From NCBI RefSeq assembly GCF_023336905.1, contig NZ_JAMBLS010000026.1:1-48009 (forward strand): a stretch of DNA of 48,009 nucleotides, in the 5' to 3' direction. The position numbers and the translations under genes are program-made. Source of the DNA: Bacteroides sp. ET71 (GTDB lineage Bacteria; Bacteroidota; Bacteroidia; Bacteroidales; Bacteroidaceae). Below the pieces are notes generated by a model. That model did no database searches. It saw only the letters and a list, made by a program, of their open reading frames with translations, and was not told the origin of the DNA. Numbering within the stretch: the first letter of the stretch is position 1; every line of letters starts with the position of its first letter. Below, one piece after another: positions 16,914 through 25,831 of this stretch.

Positions 16914-17241
16914 CTTGTTCTCTTAGTTTGGGGTTATTCAGGTGCCGGGTTCGGTCCCGGTTGGTTTTCTTTTCGAGGGTGCGGGCGAAGGCTTCGGTCA
17001 GGTCTGTGCCTGTCTGGTTGGCCAGGCAGATGAGCACCCAGAGCACGTCGGCCAGTTCTTCGCTGAGGTTGTCTTTCTCGCCTGGTTTGAAGGATTGGTC
17101 GCCGTAGCGCCGGGCGACGACGCGGGCCAGTTCTCCCACTTCTTCGGTCAGCACGGCCAGGTTGGTCAGTTCGCTGAAGTAGCGCACGCCGTAGGTGCGT
17201 ATCCAGTCGTCTACTTGTTTTTGGGCTTCTTCCAGTGTCAT
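16900..17241 (-). CDS. MazG-type nucleotide pyrophosphohydrolase
   Basis: 113 residues from MTLEEAQKQVDDW. The metal-binding pattern EExxE followed by ExxD is seen as LTEEVGELARVVARR and LSEELADVLWVLICLANQTG, the MazG catalytic helices. Such small single-domain members hydrolyse nucleoside triphosphates to monophosphates as house-cleaning enzymes. The start codon shares one base with the dtd stop (TAATG) and the end overlaps deoC by 14 bp, so translation of the three genes is coupled. The exact substrate cannot be read from sequence. Confidence 0.88.
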   Translation of the reverse strand: MTLEEAQKQVDDWIRTYGVRYFSELTNLAVLTEEVGELARVVARRYGDQSFKPGEKDNLSEELADVLWVLICLANQTGTDLTEAFARTLEKKTNRDRTRHLNNPKLREQDGKE

Positions 17242-17693
17242 TACTCTTTGTTTTTCGTGTCCATGCAGATGGTGACGGGGCCGTCGTTCAGCAGGGTGAC
17301 TTTCATGTCTGCTCCGAACTGTCCGGTGGCGACGGGCTTGCCCAGGGCGTCTGACAGCGAGCGGCAGAACTGCTCGTACAGCGGGATGGCCGTTTCGGGG
17401 CGGGCGGCGCGTATGTACGACGGGCGGTTGCCTTTCTTGGTCGAGGCGTGCAGGGTGAATTGGCTGACGACGAGGATGTCGCCTCCGCTCTCCAGGATGG
17501 AGCGGTTCATGACTCCCTGCTCGTCGTCGAAGATGCGCAGGTTGGTTATCTTGCGGCACAGCCAGTCGATGTCTTCCTGCCCGTCGGCCTCTTCGATGCC
17601 TACCAGTATGAGCATCCCGGGGCCGATGGCCGACTTTTCCCGTCCGTCGATGACGACGGAGGCGTGGGCGGTGCGTTGTATCACTACTCTCAT
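17241..17693 (-). CDS. dtd: D-aminoacyl-tRNA deacylase
   Basis: 150 residues from MRVVIQRTAHASVVIDG at 17693. The cross-subunit Gly-cisPro motif region is visible as ATGQFGADMKVTLLNDGPVT, and the catalytic-site strand as LVVSQFTLHASTKKGNRPSY. The homodimer removes D-amino acids, and glycine mischarged on tRNA-Ala, from tRNA. The frame stays open upstream to about 17849 through the repeat array, but the initial residues of the family match this start and a promoter lies at 17727-17734. First gene of the dtd-mazG-deoC unit. Confidence 0.96.
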   Translation of the reverse strand: MRVVIQRTAHASVVIDGREKSAIGPGMLILVGIEEADGQEDIDWLCRKITNLRIFDDEQGVMNRSILESGGDILVVSQFTLHASTKKGNRPSYIRAARPETAIPLYEQFCRSLSDALGKPVATGQFGADMKVTLLNDGPVTICMDTKNKE

Positions 17694-17726
17694 GTTTCTG
17701 TTCTTCTTGGGTCTGTTTTCTATGTG

Positions 17727-17734
17727 CAAAGATA
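17727..17734 (-). promoter_or_regulatory. Promoter of the dtd-mazG-deoC unit (-7 TATCTTTG)
   Basis: A perfect TAnnTTTG match 34 bp before the dtd ATG, between the gene and repeat array B. No clear -33 was seen. Confidence 0.6.
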
Positions 17735-17783
17735 CGAATCTTTTTCGTTGTTTCCGCTTTTTGCGGGCGTCGGGTGGGGTTTT

Positions 17784-17871
17784 CTTCGGCGTCCGCAGCG
17801 GGAGCGGCTCTTGTCCGCAACGGGCACGCTTCTTGTCCGCAGGAAGCACGGCTGTTGTGCGTAAGAGACAA
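17784..17871. repeat. 22-bp-period hairpin-type repeat array B (4 units)
   Basis: Four consecutive 22-bp units (17784-17805, 17806-17827, 17828-17849, 17850-17871), the first and last degenerate. The shared core is CTTGTCCGCA followed by CGGGCAC or GGAAGCAC. Unit 3 folds as an 8-bp stem, GCTTCTTG with CAGGAAGC, around a TCCG loop. The array starts 15 bp after the uvrC stop and ends before the dtd promoter. Same family as arrays A, C and D. Confidence 0.75.
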
Positions 17872-17886
17872 GTACCTGGCAGACTG

Positions 17887-19737
17887 TTAGTTGCCTTCTC
17901 CTTCTTCCCCGTCCGGCTGAGGGTCGTGGAAATAGTCGTGCAGGATGCGTGCCTTGCTTGCCCCCACCACGGCGGCCAGGGTTTCCGGGTCTGCTTCGCG
18001 GATGCGTTTCACGCTTTTCAGCTCCTTCAGCAGTGCCGCTTTGGCCTTCGGTCCGATGCCTTTGATGGCGTCCAGTTCCGAAGCAATCTGGCGCTTGCTG
18101 CGCTTCTCGCGGTGGAACGTGATGGCATAGCGGTGCACCTCGTCTTGTATCCGTGTCAGCAACTGGAACAGGGGAGAGGTCTGCTTCATGCCGACCACCT
18201 GCGGCGGGTCTCCGAACAGCAGCTCCGACGTGCGGTGCCGTCCGTCCTTGGCCAAGCCTGCCACGGGGATGTCCAGCCCAAGCTCGTCCAGCACCTCTTT
18301 AACGACGCTCATTTGCCCTTTCCCGCCGTCGGTGATAAGCAGGTCGGGCAGGGGAGTTCCTTCTTCCACAGCGCGCGTGTATTTGCGTCGTACGACTTCC
18401 TGCATCGAGGCATAGTCGTCGGGTCCTTCCACCGTCTTGATGTTGTATTTCCGGTAGTCCTTCTTCGACGGCTTCCCTTTGACGAACACCACGCATCCCG
18501 CCACGGGGTCGCTGCCTTGCGTGTTCGAGTTGTCGAAACATTCGATGCGGATGGGCATGCGCTCCAAGTGCAGCGCCTCTTGTATTTCTTTCAAAAGACG
18601 GGTCGTGCGCTGTTCGGGGTTCAGCTTCTCGGCCTGCTTCAACCGGTCTGCCTTGTACTGTTTCACGTTCAGCACCGACAGCTCCAGCAGCGTCCTTTTG
18701 TCGCCCCGTTGCGGCACGGTGAAAACGACGTCTTTCAGCTCAATGTCCGGCAAAAACGGCACGATGATTTCCCTCGAATGGCTCTTGTAACGGTCGCGCA
18801 TCTCTACAATGCCCAGCGCAAGCAGCTCCTCTTTCGTCTCGTTCAGCCTCTTTTTATACTCGAACGTGAATGCCTGGTTCACCGCCCCGTTCGTGATGTG
18901 CAGGTAATTGATGAAAGCGGACTTTCCGTCGCTGTCTTCCTCGATGGAGAAGACATCGATGTTATGCAGCACGTGGCTCACTACTTCCGACTTGGCGCGA
19001 TAACTCTCAATCAGTAGGTATTTCTCCTTGACCTTCTGCGCTTCTTCAAACTTCAGCTCGGCGGCCAGATTCTGCATCTGCTGGTACAGCATCTGCTCCA
19101 CTTCGCGTGTGTTCCCTTTCAAGATTTCTTTGATTTGGGCGATGTTCTTCATGTAATCCTCGTGCGACTGCTTCCCGACACAAGGGCCGGCGCAGTTCTT
19201 GATGTGATATTCCAGGCAAACCTGGAACTTCCCCGCCCGTATGTTCTCGGGCGTCAGTTGGTGGTGACACGTGCGCAGCGGAAACAGATGCTTGATGAGG
19301 TCCAGTAACGCATACATCGTTGGTACGTGGCTGTACGGACCGTAGTAGCTCGAACCGTTTCTGACAATCTTTCTTGTGCGGAAGACGCGCGGAAACCATT
19401 CGTTCTGCACACAGATGGACGGGTACGTTTTGTCGTCTTTCAGTAACACGTTGTACCGTGGCTTATACTTCTTGATAAGGTTATTCTCCAGCAGCAGTGC
19501 GTCTTCCTCGGTCTTCACCACGATGTAGCGTATGTCGGCAATTTTGCTCACCAGTATGCGCGTCTTTCCCGACTCGTGCTCGCGGTTGAAGTATGACGAG
19601 ACGCGCCTTTTCAAGTTCTTCGCCTTTCCTACATATATGATGCTTCCCTCGTCGTTCAAGTATTGGTAAATGCCAGGGCTGTCAGGCAGGTTGAGCACAA
19701 TGCCCCTTAAGTAATCATTGGTCTTTAGTTCGTCCAT
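17887..19737 (-). CDS. uvrC: Excinuclease ABC subunit C
   Basis: 616 residues from MDELKTNDYLRG at 19737; a TTG 12 bp upstream is in frame but unlikely. The N-terminal GIY-YIG nuclease (PGIYQYLNDEGSIIYVGKA), the cysteine cluster region CLEYHIKNCAGPC, a UVR segment (AELKFEEAQKVKEKYLLIES), the central RNase H-like nuclease (IECFDNSNTQGSDPVAGCVV and LLITDGGKGQ) and C-terminal helix-hairpin-helix repeats (LDAIKGIGPKAKAALL) are all present. UvrC makes both incisions in nucleotide excision repair. It follows apt on the same strand and is followed immediately by repeat array B. Confidence 0.97.
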   Translation of the reverse strand: MDELKTNDYLRGIVLNLPDSPGIYQYLNDEGSIIYVGKAKNLKRRVSSYFNREHESGKTRILVSKIADIRYIVVKTEEDALLLENNLIKKYKPRYNVLLKDDKTYPSICVQNEWFPRVFRTRKIVRNGSSYYGPYSHVPTMYALLDLIKHLFPLRTCHHQLTPENIRAGKFQVCLEYHIKNCAGPCVGKQSHEDYMKNIAQIKEILKGNTREVEQMLYQQMQNLAAELKFEEAQKVKEKYLLIESYRAKSEVVSHVLHNIDVFSIEEDSDGKSAFINYLHITNGAVNQAFTFEYKKRLNETKEELLALGIVEMRDRYKSHSREIIVPFLPDIELKDVVFTVPQRGDKRTLLELSVLNVKQYKADRLKQAEKLNPEQRTTRLLKEIQEALHLERMPIRIECFDNSNTQGSDPVAGCVVFVKGKPSKKDYRKYNIKTVEGPDDYASMQEVVRRKYTRAVEEGTPLPDLLITDGGKGQMSVVKEVLDELGLDIPVAGLAKDGRHRTSELLFGDPPQVVGMKQTSPLFQLLTRIQDEVHRYAITFHREKRSKRQIASELDAIKGIGPKAKAALLKELKSVKRIREADPETLAAVVGASKARILHDYFHDPQPDGEEGEGN

Positions 19738-19775
19738 AGCAAGCGGCAAGTTAAGAGTATATAGGCTTATGATGA

Positions 19776-19805
19776 GAACGGATTGCCTCTTGGGGCAATC
19801 CGTTC
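19776..19805. terminator. 12-bp perfect hairpin between apt and uvrC
   Basis: GAACGGATTGCC (19776-19787) and GGCAATCCGTTC (19794-19805) with a 6-nt loop. No T-run follows on the minus strand. It may be an attenuator or RNA-stability stem within an apt-uvrC transcript rather than a full terminator. Confidence 0.5.
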
Positions 19806-19833
19806 CTCCTTTCTCGTAAGTGGTGCTCCTTTC

Positions 19834-20358
19834 TTATAAGGCCAGCAACGTGTCCAGCGTCACGTCGTCGCCAAATACCTTTCGCCCATTCAGCGCCTTC
19901 AGCTCGATGAGGAAGTTGACATACACTTTCTTCGGATGCATCGACTCTACCATCTGGCAGGCCGCCTTCATGGTTCCGCCCGTTGCCAGCAGGTCGTCGT
20001 GCATCAGCACCACGTCCGTCTCATCGATGGCGTCCTTGTGTATTTGTATGGTGTCTGTCCCATATTCCTTTTCGTAATTCACCTCGATGGTCTCGGCTGG
20101 CAGCTTGCCTGGCTTCCGCACCATAACGAATCCGGCACCCAGCCGTTCCGCCAGGATGCCTCCCAGGATGAATCCGCGCGACTCTATCCCTACCACTTTA
20201 GTGATGCCTTTGTCTCGGTATAGCTCGTATAAGCGTTCGCTTACGTCGTGCAACGCTTTCGGATTTTTGAGCAGCGTAGTTACATCATAGAACAGGATAC
20301 CAGGCTTAGGGTAGTCGGGTATCGTTCGAATGGTCTTTACTAATTCTTCTTTGTTCAT
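19834..20358 (-). CDS. apt: Adenine phosphoribosyltransferase
   Basis: 174 residues from MNKEELVKTIRTIPDYPKPG at 20358. The adenine-side stretch GILFYDVTTLL, the flexible-loop region GIESRGFILGGILAERLG and the PRPP-binding motif VLMHDDLLATGGTM are typical of type I Apt. The usual VDDL aspartate pair context is slightly altered (MHDDL). It salvages adenine to AMP. The gene lies between mnmG and uvrC on the same strand; a hairpin follows the stop. Confidence 0.95.
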   Translation of the reverse strand: MNKEELVKTIRTIPDYPKPGILFYDVTTLLKNPKALHDVSERLYELYRDKGITKVVGIESRGFILGGILAERLGAGFVMVRKPGKLPAETIEVNYEKEYGTDTIQIHKDAIDETDVVLMHDDLLATGGTMKAACQMVESMHPKKVYVNFLIELKALNGRKVFGDDVTLDTLLAL

Positions 20359-20391
20359 AATCAAATGCTTTATGAGGTTTATTCAATCTTT

Positions 20392-20407
20392 TGTTTCACG
20401 TGGAACT
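20392..20407. other. parS-like centromere site
   Basis: TGTTTCACGTGGAACT matches the widely conserved parS consensus TGTTYCACGTGRAACA at 15 of 16 positions. It lies in the 55-bp gap between mnmG (gidA) and apt. In many bacteria ParB binds such sites near gidA and the origin. No parAB genes are in the window, and binding here is inference. Confidence 0.55.
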
Positions 20408-20413
20408 GCTTCC

Positions 20414-22288
<1,875 letters not shown>

Positions 22289-22319
22289 GCTGTTTCTAAA
22301 TCTTTTTAGGTATCCGATG

Positions 22320-22327
22320 CAAAGGTA
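22320..22327 (-). promoter_or_regulatory. mnmG promoter (-7 TACCTTTG)
   Basis: Perfect TAnnTTTG match 32 bp before the mnmG start, with a TTG 22 bp further upstream. Confidence 0.6.
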
Positions 22328-22673
22328 CTAAAAGTTGGGGAATATCCGGCAAGGGTGTGGCTTTGTCGCGTTTTCCTGCCTGTATTTGTGTACGAGGGGA
22401 CGGCTGGGCGGAAAAATCGCAGCCAAAAGGCGTTTGGGAAAAGCAAAAAGTAAGCGGAGTGGGGGAATGGTGGCTTGTTTTGTTGATTTTTGTAGCGGAT
22501 TGCTTTTCGTTTGATGCGTTCGTGAATTGAAAAGGAACTTTTTGCTTCCAATTTGTCGACACGGTTTGACGCGCGGATACGGAGCAGACAGCTTGCGGCC
22601 TCCGGTTGCGCGCGTATCTTTCTATAAAGACAGGCACCGTGCGGTCGTTTTCTTTGGGGGTCGGTCCGTGTTT

Positions 22674-22739
22674 CCTTCTTGTCCGGAAGAACGGTGGCTT
22701 TTGTTCGGAAGAGCCGCGCTTCTTGTTCGGAAGAGCCAC
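22674..22739. repeat. 22-bp-period hairpin-type repeat array C (3 units)
   Basis: Three 22-bp units (22674-22695, 22696-22717, 22718-22739) carry the core TTGTTCGGAAGAGCC or TTGTCCGGAAGAACG; a degenerate fourth unit begins at 22740. Unit 2 pairs GGCTTTT with AAGAGCC around GTTCGG. The array lies in the 638-bp gap between divergent mnmG and the GH2 gene. The rest of that gap (22328-22673 and 22762-22890) shows no gene, RNA or other repeat that I can support. Confidence 0.75.
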
Positions 22740-22890
22740 GGCTCTTGGCGGGGGTGTCTGCGAGGCGAGGGAAGTGCTTGTCCGGGTTTTGTGCGTTGTC
22801 CGGGTGGCTCATTGGTAAAATCAGATAGTTTTTGCACAATTTCTTGCATTAATTGGCCGAATAGTGCTAACTTCTGAAAGAAAAAAGGCT

Positions 22891-22898
22891 TATCTTTG
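22891..22898 (+). promoter_or_regulatory. Promoter of the GH2 cassette (-7 TATCTTTG)
   Basis: Perfect TAnnTTTG match 28 bp before the GH2 start codon. No convincing -33 TTTG at the usual spacing, which may indicate activator dependence. Confidence 0.6.
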
Positions 22899-22926
22899 TT
22901 TGCGAACACAAAAAACATAAAAACGC

Positions 22927-24753
22927 ATGAAACGAATTGTTGCTTTTTCTCTGTTGCTTGCCTTGTTTGCAGGCAACGCTTCTGCCCAATGGTCTCCGGC
23001 GGGCGATCGTATTAAAACGAAGTGGGCTGAAGAACTGAATCCCGCTCAAGTGTTACCCGAGTATCCCCGTCCTCAGATGGAGCGTCCGGACTGGAAGAAC
23101 CTGAACGGACTGTGGCAGTATGCCGTCATTCCGAAAGATGCCGCGCTGCCCGACAGCTTCGAGGGCGAAATCCTCGTACCCTTTGCCATCGAGTCTTCGT
23201 TGTCCGGCGTGTGCCGCAGGCTGGGCGAAAATTCGGAGCTGGTCTACCAACGCACCTTCAGCGTGCCTGCCGACTGGCGCGGCCGCAATGTCCTGCTGCA
23301 CTTCGGGGCTGTTGACTGGCGTGCCGACGTGTGGGTCAACGGGGTGAAGGTGGGTCGCCACGAAGGCGGTTTCGCACCCTTCTCGTTCGACATCACGGCG
23401 GCCCTCTTGCCCAAAGGAAACGATAACACGCTGACCGTGCGCGTGTGGGACCCCACCGACCGTGGCCCGCAACCCCGAGGCAAGCAGGTGAACGAACCCA
23501 GCGGCATCTGGTACACCCCCGTCAGCGGCATCTGGCAGACCGTGTGGCTGGAGCCCGTGGCCGAACAACACATCGGCAACCTGCGCATCACGCCCGACAT
23601 CGACCGCCGCACGCTCAGCATCGAGGCCGACACCCGGGGATGCACCTCGGGCACCCTGCTCGAAGTCGAAGTGTATGACGGACAGTCGCTCGTGGCCGCT
23701 GGAAAGAGCATCAACGCGCAGCCTGTGGAAATCCGTATGCCCGAAGACATGAAGCTCTGGAGCCCCGAAAGCCCCTTCCTCTACGACCTGAAAGTGCGCC
23801 TGACGGAAGGACGCAAGACCCTGGACGAAGTGGACAGCTACGCCGCCATGCGCAAGTTCTCCACCCTGCGCGATAAAGACGGAATCGTCCGCCTCGCCCT
23901 CAACAACCGCCCCATCTTCCAGTACGGCCCCTTGGACCAAGGCTGGTGGCCCGACGGACTCTACACGGCTCCGACCGACGAGGCTTTGCGCTACGACGTG
24001 GAAATGACCAAGAAACTGGGCTTCAACATGATAAGAAAACACATCAAGGTAGAGCCCGCCCGCTGGTACACACACTGCGACCAGCTCGGCATCATCGTCT
24101 GGCAAGACATGCCCAGCGGCGACCGCAATCCCGAATGGCAATCGCGCCAGTACTTCAACGGCACAGAGTTGAAGCGCTCGCCCGAGTCCGAAGCCTACTA
24201 CCGCAAAGAGTGGAAAGAAATCATCGACGCCTGCTACTCCTATCCCTGCATCGGCGTCTGGATTCCTTTCAACGAAGCCTGGGGACAGTTCAAGACACCC
24301 GAAATCGCCGAGTGGACGAAGCAATACGACCCCACGCGACTGGTGAACCCCGCCAGCGGAGGAAACCACTATCCGTGCGGAGACATACTCGACTTGCATA
24401 ACTATCCGCAGCCCGACCTCTACCTGTACGACGCACAGCGCGCCACGGTGTTGGGAGAGTTCGGCGGCATCGGACTGGTGCTGAAAGAGCACGTGTGGGA
24501 ACCCGACCGCAACTGGGGCTATGTGCAATTCAGCAGTCCGAAGGAGGTTACCGACGAGTACGTCAAATACGCTGACAAACTCTACAACCTCGTGAAGCGC
24601 GGATTCTCCGCCGGCGTCTATACTCAGACCACCGACGTCGAAGTAGAGGTCAACGGCTTCATGACCTACGACCGCAAAGTCGTGAAGGTGGACGTCGACC
24701 GCGTGCGCGAAGCCAATCTCCGCCTCATCCATTCGTTGGACGAACAAAAATAA
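22927..24753 (+). CDS. GH2 family exported glycoside hydrolase
   Basis: A 608-residue protein with a signal peptide (IVAFSLLLALFAGNASA). The order is jelly-roll sugar-binding domain (about 45-215, with VDWRADVWVNGVKVGRHEGG), an immunoglobulin-like domain (about 215-320) and a TIM barrel. The acid/base is Glu450 in IPFNEAWGQ and the nucleophile Glu511 in TVLGEFGGIG, as expected for family 2. It lacks the extra C-terminal domains of LacZ. Beta-galactosidase or related beta-glycosidase activity is likely; the exact sugar cannot be told. First gene of a four-gene plus-strand cassette with GH43, a six-hairpin protein and aldose 1-epimerase, starting 12 bp before the GH43 gene. Confidence 0.88.
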   Translation: MKRIVAFSLLLALFAGNASAQWSPAGDRIKTKWAEELNPAQVLPEYPRPQMERPDWKNLNGLWQYAVIPKDAALPDSFEGEILVPFAIESSLSGVCRRLGENSELVYQRTFSVPADWRGRNVLLHFGAVDWRADVWVNGVKVGRHEGGFAPFSFDITAALLPKGNDNTLTVRVWDPTDRGPQPRGKQVNEPSGIWYTPVSGIWQTVWLEPVAEQHIGNLRITPDIDRRTLSIEADTRGCTSGTLLEVEVYDGQSLVAAGKSINAQPVEIRMPEDMKLWSPESPFLYDLKVRLTEGRKTLDEVDSYAAMRKFSTLRDKDGIVRLALNNRPIFQYGPLDQGWWPDGLYTAPTDEALRYDVEMTKKLGFNMIRKHIKVEPARWYTHCDQLGIIVWQDMPSGDRNPEWQSRQYFNGTELKRSPESEAYYRKEWKEIIDACYSYPCIGVWIPFNEAWGQFKTPEIAEWTKQYDPTRLVNPASGGNHYPCGDILDLHNYPQPDLYLYDAQRATVLGEFGGIGLVLKEHVWEPDRNWGYVQFSSPKEVTDEYVKYADKLYNLVKRGFSAGVYTQTTDVEVEVNGFMTYDRKVVKVDVDRVREANLRLIHSLDEQK

Positions 24754-24765
24754 CCGGGCCGCGGA

Positions 24766-25803
24766 ATGAAACAAGCACTCGCACTGTGCGGCACCCTTCT
24801 CCTGCTGGCAGGACATCCGGCTGTTTACGGCCAGGACTCCGGCCGGCAGGAGATTCCGTATGCCGACCCCACCATCGTCCTGGTGGGCGACACCTATTAC
24901 CTGACAGGCACCTCCTCGCAGACACCTGCCGGCTTCACCGTGTTGCTTTCGGACGAATTGGAAGGACCCTGGCGAACAGGAACCACGGACGACACCCGCT
25001 TCCTCCTGACCCAAGGCACCTCCTACGGCACAGCCGGATTCTGGGCGCCCCAATGGATACAGTTGGATAACAATGTCTGGGGCCTGGCCTACACTGCCAA
25101 CGAACAGACCGCGCTAGCCTGGAGCGACCGTGTGACAGGGCCTTTTCGGCAAGACACGCTGCGCCCCATCGACGCTTCGGCGAAGAACATCGACCCTTTC
25201 CTCTTCCGTGACGACGACGGGAAATGCTACCTCTACCACGTCCGCTTCGACCACGGCAATTACATCTGGGTGGCCGAGTTCGACTTGCAGCAAGGCACCA
25301 TCCGCCCCGAGACTCTGCGCCGCTGTCTGGACAACACCGAGCCTTGGGAGAACACCCCGTCCTATCCCTCCGTACCCATCATGGAAGGGCCGACTGTCGT
25401 CAAGCTCGACGGCGTGTACTACCTGTTCTTCTCAGCCAACCATTTCATGAACGTCGACTATGCCGTAGGCTATGCCACTTCGTCCTCGCCACTCGGCCCG
25501 TGGGTCAAACACGCGGAAAATCCCATCATTAGCCGCCGCATCGTGGGCGAGAACGGCAGCGGTCACGGAGACATCTTCCGCGGCAAAGACGAACGGCTCT
25601 ACTACGTCTACCACGTCCATGCCTCCGACCGCGAAGTCTCCCCGCGCCGCACACGCATCGTCCCCCTGCATCTGGCGAAGCGGGCAGATGGCCTTTACGA
25701 CATCTCGGTGAAGCCCGACGCAGTCATCATTCCCCGCCGGATTCTCGGGACAGCCGGCTCCAACGCAGAAACGATAAAACTATCACGTAATATAAATAAG
25801 TAA
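24766..25803 (+). CDS. GH43 family exported glycosidase
   Basis: A 345-residue protein with a signal peptide (LALCGTLLLLAGHPAVYGQ). The five-bladed propeller catalytic trio is visible: general base Asp34 in YADPTI, pKa modulator Asp143 in KNIDPFLF, and general acid Glu207 in IMEGPTVVKLDGVYYLFFS. Family members are mostly alpha-L-arabinofuranosidases, beta-xylosidases or exo-beta-1,3-galactanases. Next to a GH2 enzyme and GalM, an arabinogalactan-type or arabinose-decorated substrate is plausible, but this is inference. The short gap after GH2 (12 bp) and 28 bp to the next gene indicate one operon. Confidence 0.88.
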   Translation: MKQALALCGTLLLLAGHPAVYGQDSGRQEIPYADPTIVLVGDTYYLTGTSSQTPAGFTVLLSDELEGPWRTGTTDDTRFLLTQGTSYGTAGFWAPQWIQLDNNVWGLAYTANEQTALAWSDRVTGPFRQDTLRPIDASAKNIDPFLFRDDDGKCYLYHVRFDHGNYIWVAEFDLQQGTIRPETLRRCLDNTEPWENTPSYPSVPIMEGPTVVKLDGVYYLFFSANHFMNVDYAVGYATSSSPLGPWVKHAENPIISRRIVGENGSGHGDIFRGKDERLYYVYHVHASDREVSPRRTRIVPLHLAKRADGLYDISVKPDAVIIPRRILGTAGSNAETIKLSRNINK

Positions 25804-25831
25804 AAACAGTATTCATTCATTTGTTACCATT

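Noticed and set aside
17694-17849. N-terminal extension of dtd
   Set aside because: It would be encoded by repeat array B and upstream of the promoter; the family starts at MRVVIQR.
16942-19017. 691-codon plus-strand frame opposite mazG, dtd and uvrC
   Set aside because: It crosses three well-identified minus-strand genes, a promoter and repeat array B; no recognisable domain.
22296-22839. Long minus-strand open frames over the mnmG-GH2 intergenic region
   Set aside because: They run through the 22-bp repeat array and a promoter; composition and the non-triplet repeat period argue against coding.
23053-25053. 666-codon minus-strand frame opposite the GH2 gene
   Set aside because: An antisense shadow of a GC-rich gene; the plus-strand frame has a signal peptide and catalytic motifs.
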